From positions 1 through 64,000 of the forward strand of contig DASSJF010000041.1 of NCBI GenBank assembly GCA_035691305.1: DNA of 64,000 nt, written 5' to 3'. This document shows, one piece after another, positions 50,107 through 58,911 of this stretch (its first letter is position 1; every line of letters starts with the position of its first letter). Both the position numbers and the translations under genes were made by a program. This DNA is from a bacterium (lineage in GTDB: Bacteria; Sysuimicrobiota; Sysuimicrobiia; Sysuimicrobiales; Segetimicrobiaceae). Below the pieces are notes generated by a model. It ran no database searches, was not told the DNA's origin, and saw only the letters and a program-made list of their open reading frames with translations.

Positions 50107-51104
50107 CCGGCGCGCCCGTCTCGATCGGCATCGTGGGCGGCGGCCGGCACGCGGTCGCGCTCGGCGACCACCACGCGCCGCTGCCCGGCGTGCGCATCGC
50201 CCGGTGGGCGGCCAGCCCGGGCGCCGCGGACCTGTCGATGATCCGGGAACTCGCCGTCCGCCTCGAGGCCCCGTTCGCCCGGGACTGGGAGGCGCTGGCT
50301 CGGGATCCCGACCTGCGCGCGGTGCTGATCCTGGGCGAATCGGGCGGCGCCGCGATGGCGGCCGAGGCGGCGCTCGGCGCCGGCAAGATTGTGTTTTGCG
50401 CCGCGCCGGCGGCGATCCGGGCCGAAGAGGCGAACCGTCTCGCGGGCGCCGCCGCCGGCGGGCGCGGCGTGCTCCTCGCCGGGGGCACGGTGCGCCACTC
50501 GCCGGCCGGCCGGGAGGCGCTGCGCCTGATCGCGGGCGGCGACCTCGGACCGCTGCACTCGCTCTTCGCCTCCGTACGGCTGCCGGCGGGCGGCAACGGC
50601 GACCGGCCCGGCCCGGCGCATCGGCCGGTGCTCGAGGACGCCGCGTGGGATCTCCTCGACTTTATCGTGGCCGCCACCGCGGCCGTGCCGTCGCGCGTGC
50701 ACGCACACGTCGACACGCTGTTCGGGACCGGGGCCGCCGATACCGCGGTCGGCGTCATCCGGTTCGACAACGACCTCATCGCGACGGTCGAGCTGGCGCG
50801 CTGCCTGCCTCCGTCGGTTCCGGCGTCGGCCGACGGCGAGGTCGAGATCGAGGTGATCGGCGGGCGGCAGGCGATCCGGCTGCAGCCGAGCGCGACCGCG
50901 GTGAGCGTGTACGGTCGCGGCGCGACGCTGCGGCCCTGGCTGGACGCGCCGGTGATCTCGATGGTAGAGACCCTCGCTGCGGCGGCCGGCACCGATGCGG
51001 GCGCCGATCGCGTTCGCGCGGACGGCGTCGCGACCGTCCGCCGCACGGTGGAGCTCATGGAAGCCATTCGCGCCGCGGCCTCGCGGTCCGCGCGCGGCGG
51101 CTGA
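50103..51104 (+). CDS. Gfo/Idh/MocA-like protein lacking the EKP motif
   Basis: The 333-residue protein starts with a glycine-rich nucleotide loop (SIGIVGGGRHAV) and shares the overall plan of the preceding gene, but the EKP site reads CAAPAAI (Ala100-Ala101-Pro102), so the catalytic lysine is missing. It may be a non-catalytic partner, or use another residue. Its GTG start overlaps the previous stop by four bases, so the two products are probably made together. Confidence 0.82.
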   Translation: MTGAPVSIGIVGGGRHAVALGDHHAPLPGVRIARWAASPGAADLSMIRELAVRLEAPFARDWEALARDPDLRAVLILGESGGAAMAAEAALGAGKIVFCAAPAAIRAEEANRLAGAAAGGRGVLLAGGTVRHSPAGREALRLIAGGDLGPLHSLFASVRLPAGGNGDRPGPAHRPVLEDAAWDLLDFIVAATAAVPSRVHAHVDTLFGTGAADTAVGVIRFDNDLIATVELARCLPPSVPASADGEVEIEVIGGRQAIRLQPSATAVSVYGRGATLRPWLDAPVISMVETLAAAAGTDAGADRVRADGVATVRRTVELMEAIRAAASRSARGG

Positions 51105-51169
51105 CGGCGATCGGCGGCGAACCCGGCCGCCGGCCCGCGCCGTAGGAAGCTCCTGGGGGGTGAGCGGCG

Positions 51170-51874
51170 ATGCGCATCGCATACATCGGCCCGCAGGGCC
51201 GGAATTCGGTCTTGCAGGGGTGGGCCAGTCCGGGCGTCGTGGTCGAGACCCGCAGCGCGAACTTCAACGGCGTGATTGAGTCACAGTACGACGAGTATCT
51301 GTATGTGCCGCGACTGCTCGAGGCCGTGGAGCAGATCGAGGGGGACGGGTTCGACGCGGCGCTCGTCGGCTGTTTCGGCGACCCGGGGCTCGACGGGGTA
51401 AGGGAACTCGCGCGGATGCCGGTGGTGGGTCCGGCCGAGGCATCGCTGCACGTCGCCGCGATGCTGGCCGACCGATTCGGGATCATCACCGCGACGCCCG
51501 AGATCCGGTCGCCGCTTTACCGGCTGGCGGAGCGGTATCACGTGGACCGGCAGCTCACCGGTGTGACGGACATCGGGTGCCCTATCCTGGACATCCGGCG
51601 GGATCCGGACGCCCACTACCCGGTGCTCGTCGAGGTGGCGCGGCGCATGCTGCGGGAGCAGGGCGCGCAGGCGCTCGTCCTCGGCTGCGGCAGCATGGCC
51701 TTCTACGCCGACCGGCTCGCCGGAGACACCGGCGTGCCCTGCGTCAACCCGCTGCGCGTCGGGTTGAAGATGTGCGAGCTCCTTGCCGGCGCCGGCCTCA
51801 CGCACTCGAAACTGACCTATCCGTATCCGTCGAGCCGGCGAACGCCGGCGGAGCCGCACGCCGTCGCGAGGTGA
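51170..51874 (+). CDS. Asp/Glu/hydantoin racemase family protein
   Basis: The 234-residue protein carries the two cysteines of the family in the expected halves: Cys in ALVGCFGDPGLD and Cys in ALVLGCGSMAFYAD. The nearby SANFNGVIESQYDEY and GIITATPEIRSP also fit hydantoin racemase and maleate isomerase relatives. The reaction is two-base racemisation or isomerisation. It follows the Gfo/Idh pair by 65 bases with GGGGGGTGAG before ATG 51170. Hydantoin versus maleate-type chemistry is undecided. Confidence 0.88.
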   Translation: MRIAYIGPQGRNSVLQGWASPGVVVETRSANFNGVIESQYDEYLYVPRLLEAVEQIEGDGFDAALVGCFGDPGLDGVRELARMPVVGPAEASLHVAAMLADRFGIITATPEIRSPLYRLAERYHVDRQLTGVTDIGCPILDIRRDPDAHYPVLVEVARRMLREQGAQALVLGCGSMAFYADRLAGDTGVPCVNPLRVGLKMCELLAGAGLTHSKLTYPYPSSRRTPAEPHAVAR

Positions 51875-52010
51875 GCGCCGTGCGGACGCGCTCGTGGGCG
51901 TGAAGGAGTACGCGCGCGACGGGTCGGAATTGTCGAACGCGATCCGCCAGACGGGATCGGCCCGGGGGAGGGAAACCGGGCGGCAGCTATCCTAGGGTAG
52001 GGAGGACGCC

Positions 52011-53690
52011 ATGCGAGCACGGGTAGTGAAAGTAGCTCTTGCGGCCGCTGCGATCGCGGCGATGTTCGTCGGAGCGGCGCCCGGCACGAACGCACAGGCC
52101 AGCCGTCAGGTGCGCGAGCTGGTCCTGGTCACGTGGCCGCAGGCCGCCGATCCGCAGCAGTACGAAGCGGCGCGCATCGCGGCCGAGGGGATGCGCAAGC
52201 TCGGGCTCAAAGTCACGGTGCGCCCGATGCCATGGGAGCAACTGGCCGACTACGTCTGGTACAACCGCGAGAAGTGGGACATGACGACGTGGCAGATGGT
52301 CGGTCGCCCCGAACGGTCCGATCCGGACGAGATCCTCGTCAACCTGTTCTCGTCCGGCACCGCGAAGGACGGCTACAACTTCGTCGGGTTCCTCGATCCG
52401 TCCTACGACAAGATCGCGGAGGAGCAGCGCTCGGCGACCGACCCGGCCGCCCGGCGGCGGCTGGTCTACGAAGCCCAGCAGATGCTGGCGCAGCAGCAGC
52501 CGTACACCCTGCTTGTGAACCCGAAGTCCATCTATGCCTACAACAGCCAGGTGTGGGACTCGAAGACGATCGTGGAGCAGAAGGGCATCGGCATCAAGAA
52601 CTTCTGGACGTTCATTCAGGCGACGCCGAAGGGCGCGCAAAAAGACATGATCCTGAACGCCCAGGACCCGGTGCAGGCGATCAACCCGCTGTACATCAGC
52701 GGCAAGGTCGATTCGTGGATCACCGAGCTGATCTGGGACCGGCTCGTCCGAATCGGGCCCGACGGCCTCCCGCAGCCCTGGGCGGCCAGCGCGTACAAGT
52801 GGGTCAGCCCGACCGTCCTCGACGTGACGCTCCGGCCGGGCATGAAGTGGCACGACGGCCAGCCGGTGACGGCGGACGACGTCATCTTTTCGTTCACGGC
52901 GCCCCAGGGCGACAAGGTGCCGATGTACCGGCCGTTCGTCGCCAACATCGAGAGCATCAAGACGCTCAGCGCGACGGCGCTGCGGTTCACGCTGAAGAAG
53001 CCGCAGGCCGCGTTCCTCACCTCGACGCTCGGCAAGGTGAACCTGGTGCCGAAGCATGTGTGGGCGCCGATGCTGCAGTCGCTCCAGGGCAAGAAAGAGA
53101 ACGCCGAAACGCTCCAGGAGAAGGCGCCGATCGGCTCGGGTCCGTTCAAATTCGTGAGCTGGACGCGCGGGCAGGAGGTCGTGCTAGAGGCGAACCCGCA
53201 GCACTGGGCCGCCCCGAAGATGCACCGCTGGATCCTCCGCACCGTGGCGAACGTTGAAGCGTCGCTCGGCGGGCTGCGCAACGGCGAGATCAACTTCCTC
53301 TCCGACTACCTCGGCGATCCGGAGGTTCTGGCGCGCCTGAGCCGTCAGGATCCGCGCATCACGGTTGTCGCGTCGACCGACATCGGCTTCCAGTTCATCG
53401 GATACAACGAGCGCCGGCCGCCGTTCAACGACCCGGCGTTCCGCAAGGCGCTCGGCATGGCGATCGACCGGACCATGATTCGGCTGGTGGCCTACAAGGG
53501 CTACGGCGTGGTCGCCGACTCGCCGGTCAGCAAGGCGCTCGAGTACTGGCATGCTCCGAACCTGCCGGACTTGACATACAACGTGAAAGCGGCCCGCGAT
53601 CTCCTCAAGGGGGCCGGCTACGACTGGGACAGTCAGGGGCGGCTGTTGTATCCATCGAACGCGACGGAGACGCTCCAGGTCGCGCGGTAG
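52011..53690 (+). CDS. ABC transporter substrate-binding protein, SBP_bac_5 type, circularly permuted
   Basis: The 559-residue protein has a signal peptide (about 1-29). Residues about 30-190 read like the normal C-terminal third of the family: AARIAAEGMRKLGLKVTVRP and ARRRLVYEAQQMLAQQQPY. Residues about 215-559 read like its N-terminal two thirds: ELIWDRLVRIGPDG, LDVTLRPGMKWHDGQPVTAD, FRKALGMAIDRTMI and finally AARDLLKGAGYDW. In the paralogue at 43766-45373 these blocks occur in the opposite order. A strong GGGAGG precedes ATG 52011. It heads a complete Dpp/Opp operon, so it is probably a functional receptor for a peptide-like solute. Confidence 0.9.
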   Translation: MRARVVKVALAAAAIAAMFVGAAPGTNAQASRQVRELVLVTWPQAADPQQYEAARIAAEGMRKLGLKVTVRPMPWEQLADYVWYNREKWDMTTWQMVGRPERSDPDEILVNLFSSGTAKDGYNFVGFLDPSYDKIAEEQRSATDPAARRRLVYEAQQMLAQQQPYTLLVNPKSIYAYNSQVWDSKTIVEQKGIGIKNFWTFIQATPKGAQKDMILNAQDPVQAINPLYISGKVDSWITELIWDRLVRIGPDGLPQPWAASAYKWVSPTVLDVTLRPGMKWHDGQPVTADDVIFSFTAPQGDKVPMYRPFVANIESIKTLSATALRFTLKKPQAAFLTSTLGKVNLVPKHVWAPMLQSLQGKKENAETLQEKAPIGSGPFKFVSWTRGQEVVLEANPQHWAAPKMHRWILRTVANVEASLGGLRNGEINFLSDYLGDPEVLARLSRQDPRITVVASTDIGFQFIGYNERRPPFNDPAFRKALGMAIDRTMIRLVAYKGYGVVADSPVSKALEYWHAPNLPDLTYNVKAARDLLKGAGYDWDSQGRLLYPSNATETLQVAR

Positions 53691-53775
53691 GGCGCGCGGC
53701 ACAGCGCCGGGGTCCGGCGGGTCTCGCGCCGCCGGCCCCCCGTGTGCCGCCTAGACTCGCCGGGGGGCGGCACCG

Positions 53776-54765
53776 ATGAGACGTACGTCGTCGCGCTGGA
53801 TTCTGCAGCGCCTCGCGCAGATGGCGCTCGTGCTGTGGGTCATCGCGACGATCCTGTTCTTCATCTTCCGGCTGATGCCGGGCAACCCGCTCGTCGCGTA
53901 CCTCGATCCGAATTTCACGGCCGAGCAACAGCGGGCACTCATCCACGAGTTCGGCCTCGATCTGCCGCTGTGGCAGCAGTATCTCGTATACTTGAAGGCG
54001 TCCGCGACCGGGCACATGGGGCAGTCGTTCTTCTATCACGCTCCGGTGGGGCAGCTGGTCTGGGAGACGCTGCCGAACACGCTCATCCTCACCCTGGGCG
54101 CGGTGATTTTGGCGTATCTTTTCGGCGCCGCCGCCGGCGCGTTCTTGGCGTGGAAGCGCGGGACGGCCGTGGAGGGCGCCGGGATCCCGCTCGTGCTGGC
54201 GGCGCGCGCGGCGCCGGAGTTCTGGGTCGGCATGATCCTGCTGGCCGCCTTCTCCTTCTCCAATCACTGGTTCCCGTCGTCGGGCACGGCGAGCCCCGGC
54301 GTCCAGTACACGTCCGTCTGGCAGCAACTGACGAGCGTCGACTTCCTGCACCACCTCGTCCTGCCGCTCGTCACGTTCGTGTTGTACCTGCAGGGACTGC
54401 CGCTCCTGCTCATGCGCAGCAGCATGCTCGACGTGATGGAGGAGGAGTTCGTCGTGATGGCGCGGATGAAGGGCCTGCCCGAACGGCGGATCCTCCTGCG
54501 CCACGCCGCCCGCAACGCGCTGCTGCCGGTGGCGACCGCGTTTGCGCTCGTCGTCGGCTACAGCCTCGGGGGCGACGTCGTCATCGAAAACGTCTTCAGC
54601 TGGCCCGGGCTGGGCCGGCTACTCGTGAAGGCCGTCGCGTCCAAGGACTACCCGCTCGCCCAGGGCGCGTTCTTGCTGATCGCGGCGCTCGCGATCTCGA
54701 TGAACCTGCTGGCCGATCTCGTTTACGGCTGGCTCGATCCCCGCGTCTCGTATGCGAAACGTTAG
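53776..54765 (+). CDS. dppB: Dipeptide-type ABC permease DppB
   Basis: The 329-residue membrane protein has RRTSSRWILQRLAQMALV at the N-terminus, FRLMPGNPLVAYLDP after the first helix and coupling loop VMARMKGLPERRILLRHAAR. The ORF begins at ATG 53776, 85 bases after the binding-protein stop. It overlaps the DppC gene by 14 bases. Compared with the 45466 permease it has an intact N-terminus. Confidence 0.95.
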   Translation: MRRTSSRWILQRLAQMALVLWVIATILFFIFRLMPGNPLVAYLDPNFTAEQQRALIHEFGLDLPLWQQYLVYLKASATGHMGQSFFYHAPVGQLVWETLPNTLILTLGAVILAYLFGAAAGAFLAWKRGTAVEGAGIPLVLAARAAPEFWVGMILLAAFSFSNHWFPSSGTASPGVQYTSVWQQLTSVDFLHHLVLPLVTFVLYLQGLPLLLMRSSMLDVMEEEFVVMARMKGLPERRILLRHAARNALLPVATAFALVVGYSLGGDVVIENVFSWPGLGRLLVKAVASKDYPLAQGAFLLIAALAISMNLLADLVYGWLDPRVSYAKR

Positions 54766-55672
54766 CGTCGAGGCGCTGCCGCGTCCGCGGGCGGCCGGGG
54801 CGCCGGCCTGGCGCCGCGCGCTGCGCGCGGCCGGCGGGGTGCTCTCGCACGACCGCTTCGCCGCCGCGGGCATCGGCATCTACCTGCTGTTCATCGCGGT
54901 GGCGCTGCTGGCGCCGTGGATCGCCCCGTACGATCCGCAGCAGACCATCGTGCGGGGCGACACGCTCATGGCCGGACGGCCGCCGGGCCGCGACTTTCTG
55001 CTGGGCACGACAAACGTCGGTCGCGACATCTTCTCGCAGCTGATCTACGGCGCGCGTCCGGCGCTGACGGTCGGGTTCGCCGCCGCCGTTGCCGTGACGC
55101 TGCTGGGGACGGCGGTCGGCATCGTCGCGGGCTACTCGGGCGGCTGGATCGATGGGGTGCTGATGCGCCTCGCCGACGTCGCCTTCGGCATTCCGTTCCT
55201 GCCGCTCGTGATCGTGCTCGTGGCCTTTCTGGGGCCGAGCCTCTGGAACATCGTCTTCACCATGGCGCTGCTGCTGTGGAAGGACACCGCGCGCGTCGTC
55301 CGCGCGCAGGTGCTCTCGCTGCGGGAGCGGGGCTTCGTCGATGCGGCGCGGGTGCTCGGGGCGTCCCCGGTCCGGATCATGCTGGAGCACATCGCGCCCA
55401 ACGTTCTCCCGATCGCGCTGCTCTACGGCTCGCTGGCGGTGGGCTGGGGAATCCTGACCGAGGCCGCCGTGAGTTTCCTCGGGTTCGGGGACTCCACCCA
55501 GATCTCGTGGGGCTTCATGCTGCAGGACGCCTACGTATCCCAGGCGCTCAGCAGCGGCGCGTTCAACTGGTTCGTGCCGCCGGGCGTCTGTATCATGCTC
55601 GTGGTGATGGCAGGCTACTTCATCAGCCGCGGCTACGAAGAACTGCTGTTCCCGCGCCTGCGGAGGCAGTAG
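54752..55672 (+). CDS. dppC: Dipeptide-type ABC permease DppC
   Basis: The 306-residue protein has a polar N-terminal extension (about 1-35), then FLLGTTNVGRDIFSQLIYGA, FGIPFLPLVIVLVAFLGPS and coupling loop DAARVLGASPVRIMLEHIAPN. It pairs with DppB in the membrane and ends four bases before the ATPase start, which indicates tight coupling. Confidence 0.95.
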   Translation: MRNVSVEALPRPRAAGAPAWRRALRAAGGVLSHDRFAAAGIGIYLLFIAVALLAPWIAPYDPQQTIVRGDTLMAGRPPGRDFLLGTTNVGRDIFSQLIYGARPALTVGFAAAVAVTLLGTAVGIVAGYSGGWIDGVLMRLADVAFGIPFLPLVIVLVAFLGPSLWNIVFTMALLLWKDTARVVRAQVLSLRERGFVDAARVLGASPVRIMLEHIAPNVLPIALLYGSLAVGWGILTEAAVSFLGFGDSTQISWGFMLQDAYVSQALSSGAFNWFVPPGVCIMLVVMAGYFISRGYEELLFPRLRRQ

Positions 55673-55676
55673 GCCG

Positions 55677-56690
55677 GTGGCGCTGCTCGCGATCCAGGAC
55701 CTGACGGTCGAGTACCGGCTGCGGCGCGGGATGCGCCGCGCGGTGGACGGTGTCACGCTGGAGGTGCGCTCCGGAGAGATCCTCGGCCTCGTGGGGGAGA
55801 GCGGCTGCGGCAAGACGACGCTCGGCCGCGCGATCATCCGCGTGCTGCCGCGCAACGCCCGGATCGCGGGCGGCCGCCTGCTCTTCGAGAACGTGGACCT
55901 CGCCGCGCTCGGAGAGACGGAGATGCGCGAGTACCGGTGGCGCAAGATCGCGATGGTGCCGCAGGCGTCCATGGACTCGCTGGATCCCGTGTACCGGCTG
56001 GGCGACCAGTTCGTCGAGGTGCTGACGGTCACCGGCGGCGTCCCGCGCGCCGCGGCGCGGGAGCGCGCCGCGGCGTTGTGCGACCACGTCGGGCTGGACC
56101 GGCGGCGGCTCGCGAGCTTCCCGCACGAACTCTCCGGCGGGATGCGGCAGCGGGCCGCCATCGCGATGGCCCTCGCCCTGCACCCGCGGCTCGTGCTCGC
56201 CGACGAACCGGTGACGGCGCTCGACGTGGTGGTGCAGCACCATGTATTGAGGCGACTGCGCGGGTTGACCGGCGAACTCGGGTTGAGTGTCGTGCTGATC
56301 ACCCACGACATCTCGGTGATCGCCCAGACCTGCGACCGCATGGCCGTCATGTACGCGGGCACGATCGTCGAACTCGGCGCGACGGCCGACGTATTCGCGG
56401 GTCCGATACATCCCTACACGATGGGCCTGCAGAACTCGTTCCCGAACCTCGTGCGGCCGCAGGATACGCTCATCCCGATCGAGGGCAGTCCTCCGGATTT
56501 GATCGATCCGCCGCCGGGCTGTCGGTTTGCGCCGCGCTGCCCCTTCGCCGTCGACCGCTGCCGCGTGGAGAATCCCGCGCTTCGCGAACTCGCCCCGGGC
56601 CGGTGGGCCGCCTGCCACCGCGCGGACGAGGCGGCGGGTCTGCGCGTGCAGTCCAAAGACGCGCGGCGGTGGCGCGCCGCCGTCTCATGA
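55677..56690 (+). CDS. dppD: Dipeptide-type ABC ATPase DppD
   Basis: The 337-residue ATPase has Walker A GESGCGKTTLGRA, signature LSGGMRQRAAIAMAL, Walker B LVLADEPVTALDV and H-loop ITHD. The C-terminal oligopeptide/dipeptide domain ends in CRFAPRCPFAVDRC, a Cys cluster that binds an iron-sulfur cluster in some relatives. The start is GTG 55677. It overlaps the next ATPase gene by ATGA. Confidence 0.95.
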   Translation: MALLAIQDLTVEYRLRRGMRRAVDGVTLEVRSGEILGLVGESGCGKTTLGRAIIRVLPRNARIAGGRLLFENVDLAALGETEMREYRWRKIAMVPQASMDSLDPVYRLGDQFVEVLTVTGGVPRAAARERAAALCDHVGLDRRRLASFPHELSGGMRQRAAIAMALALHPRLVLADEPVTALDVVVQHHVLRRLRGLTGELGLSVVLITHDISVIAQTCDRMAVMYAGTIVELGATADVFAGPIHPYTMGLQNSFPNLVRPQDTLIPIEGSPPDLIDPPPGCRFAPRCPFAVDRCRVENPALRELAPGRWAACHRADEAAGLRVQSKDARRWRAAVS

Positions 56691-57664
56691 CGGCGCCGCT
56701 GATCGACGTCGACGGACTGCGGAAGTACTTTCCGCTGCGCCGTGCCTTCTGGAGCCGCACCGGCGGCCACTACGTTCGCGGCGTCGACGGCGTCTCGTTC
56801 GCGGTGCCGCGGGGTTCGTCGCTCGGCATCGCGGGCGAAAGCGGCTGCGGCAAAACCACCCTGGCCCGCCTGCTCGTGCGGCTGCTCGCCGCAACCTCGG
56901 GCAGCGTCCGGTTCGACGGCGCCGAGATCGGGCTGCTCGCCGGGCCCCGGCTGCTCGCGTTTCGGCGGCAGGCCCAGATGATGTTTCAGAATCCGTACGA
57001 GGCGATCAATCCCCGCTTCACGATCGGTCGGGCGCTCCTCGAACCGCTCATCATCCACCGCATCGGAACGCCGGACGACCGGATGGACCGGGTGACGGCC
57101 GCCCTGGCGCAGGTGCAGCTCTCGCCCCCCGGGACATTTGTGGATGCGTTTCCGCACCAGCTGTCGGGCGGGCAGCTGCAGCGCGTCGGTCTGGCGCGCG
57201 CCCTGTTGGTCGATCCGATCTTCCTCATCGCCGACGAGCCGGTGTCGATGCTGGACGTCTCCATCCGGGCCGGCATCCTCAACCTCATGAAGGAGATCGC
57301 GCGCACCCGCCAGCTCACGACCGTGTATATCTCGCACGACCTCGCGCTCGTCCGCTATGTCTGCGACACCACGATGATCATGTACCTCGGGGCCGTGGCG
57401 GAGATGGGGCCGACGCAGGAAGTCCTGACGAGAGCCAAGCACCCGTACACCCGCCTGTTGCTCGCCGCGGCGCCCGTCCCGGACCCGACCTTTCGCGTCC
57501 CGGAGATCGCTTCGACGGAGCTCGTGCCGACCGCGATCGGGCCCGCGCGGGGGTGTCCGTTCGTGGACCGCTGCCCCGAGGCGATGCCGGTCTGCCGGAC
57601 GACCGTGCCGCCGTCGACGCTCGTCGGTCCGGGGCACCACGCGGCGTGCCACTTGTACGTTTGA
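56687..57664 (+). CDS. dppF: Dipeptide-type ABC ATPase DppF
   Basis: The 325-residue ATPase has Walker A GESGCGKTTLARL, Q-loop MMFQNPYEAINPRF, signature LSGGQLQRVGLARAL, Walker B FLIADEPVSMLDVS and H-loop ISHD. A C-terminal CPFVDRCPEAMPVC cluster matches the DppD-type cluster. ATG 56687 overlaps the DppD stop. The start YFPLRRAFWSR is typical of DppF. It completes a heterodimeric ATPase for the Dpp importer. Confidence 0.95.
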   Translation: MTAPLIDVDGLRKYFPLRRAFWSRTGGHYVRGVDGVSFAVPRGSSLGIAGESGCGKTTLARLLVRLLAATSGSVRFDGAEIGLLAGPRLLAFRRQAQMMFQNPYEAINPRFTIGRALLEPLIIHRIGTPDDRMDRVTAALAQVQLSPPGTFVDAFPHQLSGGQLQRVGLARALLVDPIFLIADEPVSMLDVSIRAGILNLMKEIARTRQLTTVYISHDLALVRYVCDTTMIMYLGAVAEMGPTQEVLTRAKHPYTRLLLAAAPVPDPTFRVPEIASTELVPTAIGPARGCPFVDRCPEAMPVCRTTVPPSTLVGPGHHAACHLYV

Positions 57665-57693
57665 CCGCCGCCACATCCCGCCGGAGGGTGACG

Positions 57694-58911
57694 ATGAAGC
57701 GAAAGAACTATCGAGGATACCGGTCGTTCCAGTATCTCGAGCCGGGCGTCGACTACAAGCCGTTCAAGCTCGCCGCACAGCTCGGCCGCGTCGCCTCGAC
57801 GCCGTATCCTGTGTCCGCGGAGCAGGAGGCGCGCGTCCAGCGGCTGTTCGAGGAACAGGTGGTCATCTCGCTGCACGAGCACTGCTTCGTCGCGCCGGAG
57901 AACCTCGAGGAGATCTGGGAGTTCCGGCGGTGGGGGCGCGATTGGACCGCCTACGAAGGGCTGGCCGCCTCGGGTCTCGACGCCGTCTTCGACAACCTGA
58001 TGGACGGCACGGCGCTCATCCATTCGCGCGCCGGGTGGAAGTGGGACGACGTGCTGACCGATCTCGGCCTGCGGCTTTCCGACATCGCTCACCAGGACAT
58101 GGTGATCCAGTGCCGCACCGTCGCCGACATCCACCGGGCCAAGGCGAACGGCCAGATCGCGTTCATCCCCGCGCTCGAATGCATCACGATGATCGAAAAC
58201 GAGCTGGACCGGCTGGACGTCCTCTACGGCTTCGGCGTCCGGAACATGGGGATCGCCTACAGCGAGGGCAATGCCGCCGGCGCCGGTCTGCGCGAGGCGC
58301 GGGACGGCGGGCTCACCCAGTTCGGCCGGCAGGCCGTGCGGCGGATGAACCGGCTCGGCGTCGCGATCGACGTCTCACACAGCGGCGACCAGACGAGCCT
58401 CGATACGGTCGAGGTGAGCGAGGATCCCGTTTTCATCACGCACGCCGGCGCCCGCGCGCTGTGGAACACGAGGCGGCTGAAGCCGGACGACCTGCTCCGG
58501 GCCTGCGCGGCCAAGGGCGGGGTGATCGGCATCGAGGCGGCGCCGCACACGACGCTCACCAAGAAGCATCCGCGCCACACGATCGAGTCCGTCATGGAGC
58601 ACTTCGAGTACGTGGCGGAGCTCGTAGGGATCGACTCCGTCGCCTTCGGACCCGACACGCTCTTCGGCGACCACGTCGGCCTGCACCACGTGTTCGCGAA
58701 CCAACTGTCGATCTCGAGCGCGCACGGAACGAAGGACTTCGAGGAGGTCGAGTACGTGGACGGGCTCGAGAATCCCGCGGAGGGATTCTGGAACATCACC
58801 CGCTGGCTGGTCGCGCACGGCTACTCGGACGCGGAGATCGCCAAGGCGATCGGCGGCAACGTCCTGCGAGTGCTCGAGCGGGTCTGGGCGCCGAGGAGCG
58901 GAGCGGCATGA
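57694..58911 (+). CDS. Membrane dipeptidase (peptidase M19) family protein
   Basis: The 405-residue (alpha/beta)8 metal enzyme has SLHEHCFVAP (HxH in place of the usual HxD), PALECITMIE (bridging Glu), VAIDVSHSG and FITHAGAR (His ligands) and FGPDTLFGDH (Asp). M19 enzymes hydrolyse dipeptides, including those with D-residues. It lies 29 bases after DppF and overlaps the amidohydrolase gene by four bases, so it probably processes the imported peptide. No signal peptide, so it acts inside the cell. Confidence 0.9.
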   Translation: MKRKNYRGYRSFQYLEPGVDYKPFKLAAQLGRVASTPYPVSAEQEARVQRLFEEQVVISLHEHCFVAPENLEEIWEFRRWGRDWTAYEGLAASGLDAVFDNLMDGTALIHSRAGWKWDDVLTDLGLRLSDIAHQDMVIQCRTVADIHRAKANGQIAFIPALECITMIENELDRLDVLYGFGVRNMGIAYSEGNAAGAGLREARDGGLTQFGRQAVRRMNRLGVAIDVSHSGDQTSLDTVEVSEDPVFITHAGARALWNTRRLKPDDLLRACAAKGGVIGIEAAPHTTLTKKHPRHTIESVMEHFEYVAELVGIDSVAFGPDTLFGDHVGLHHVFANQLSISSAHGTKDFEEVEYVDGLENPAEGFWNITRWLVAHGYSDAEIAKAIGGNVLRVLERVWAPRSGAA

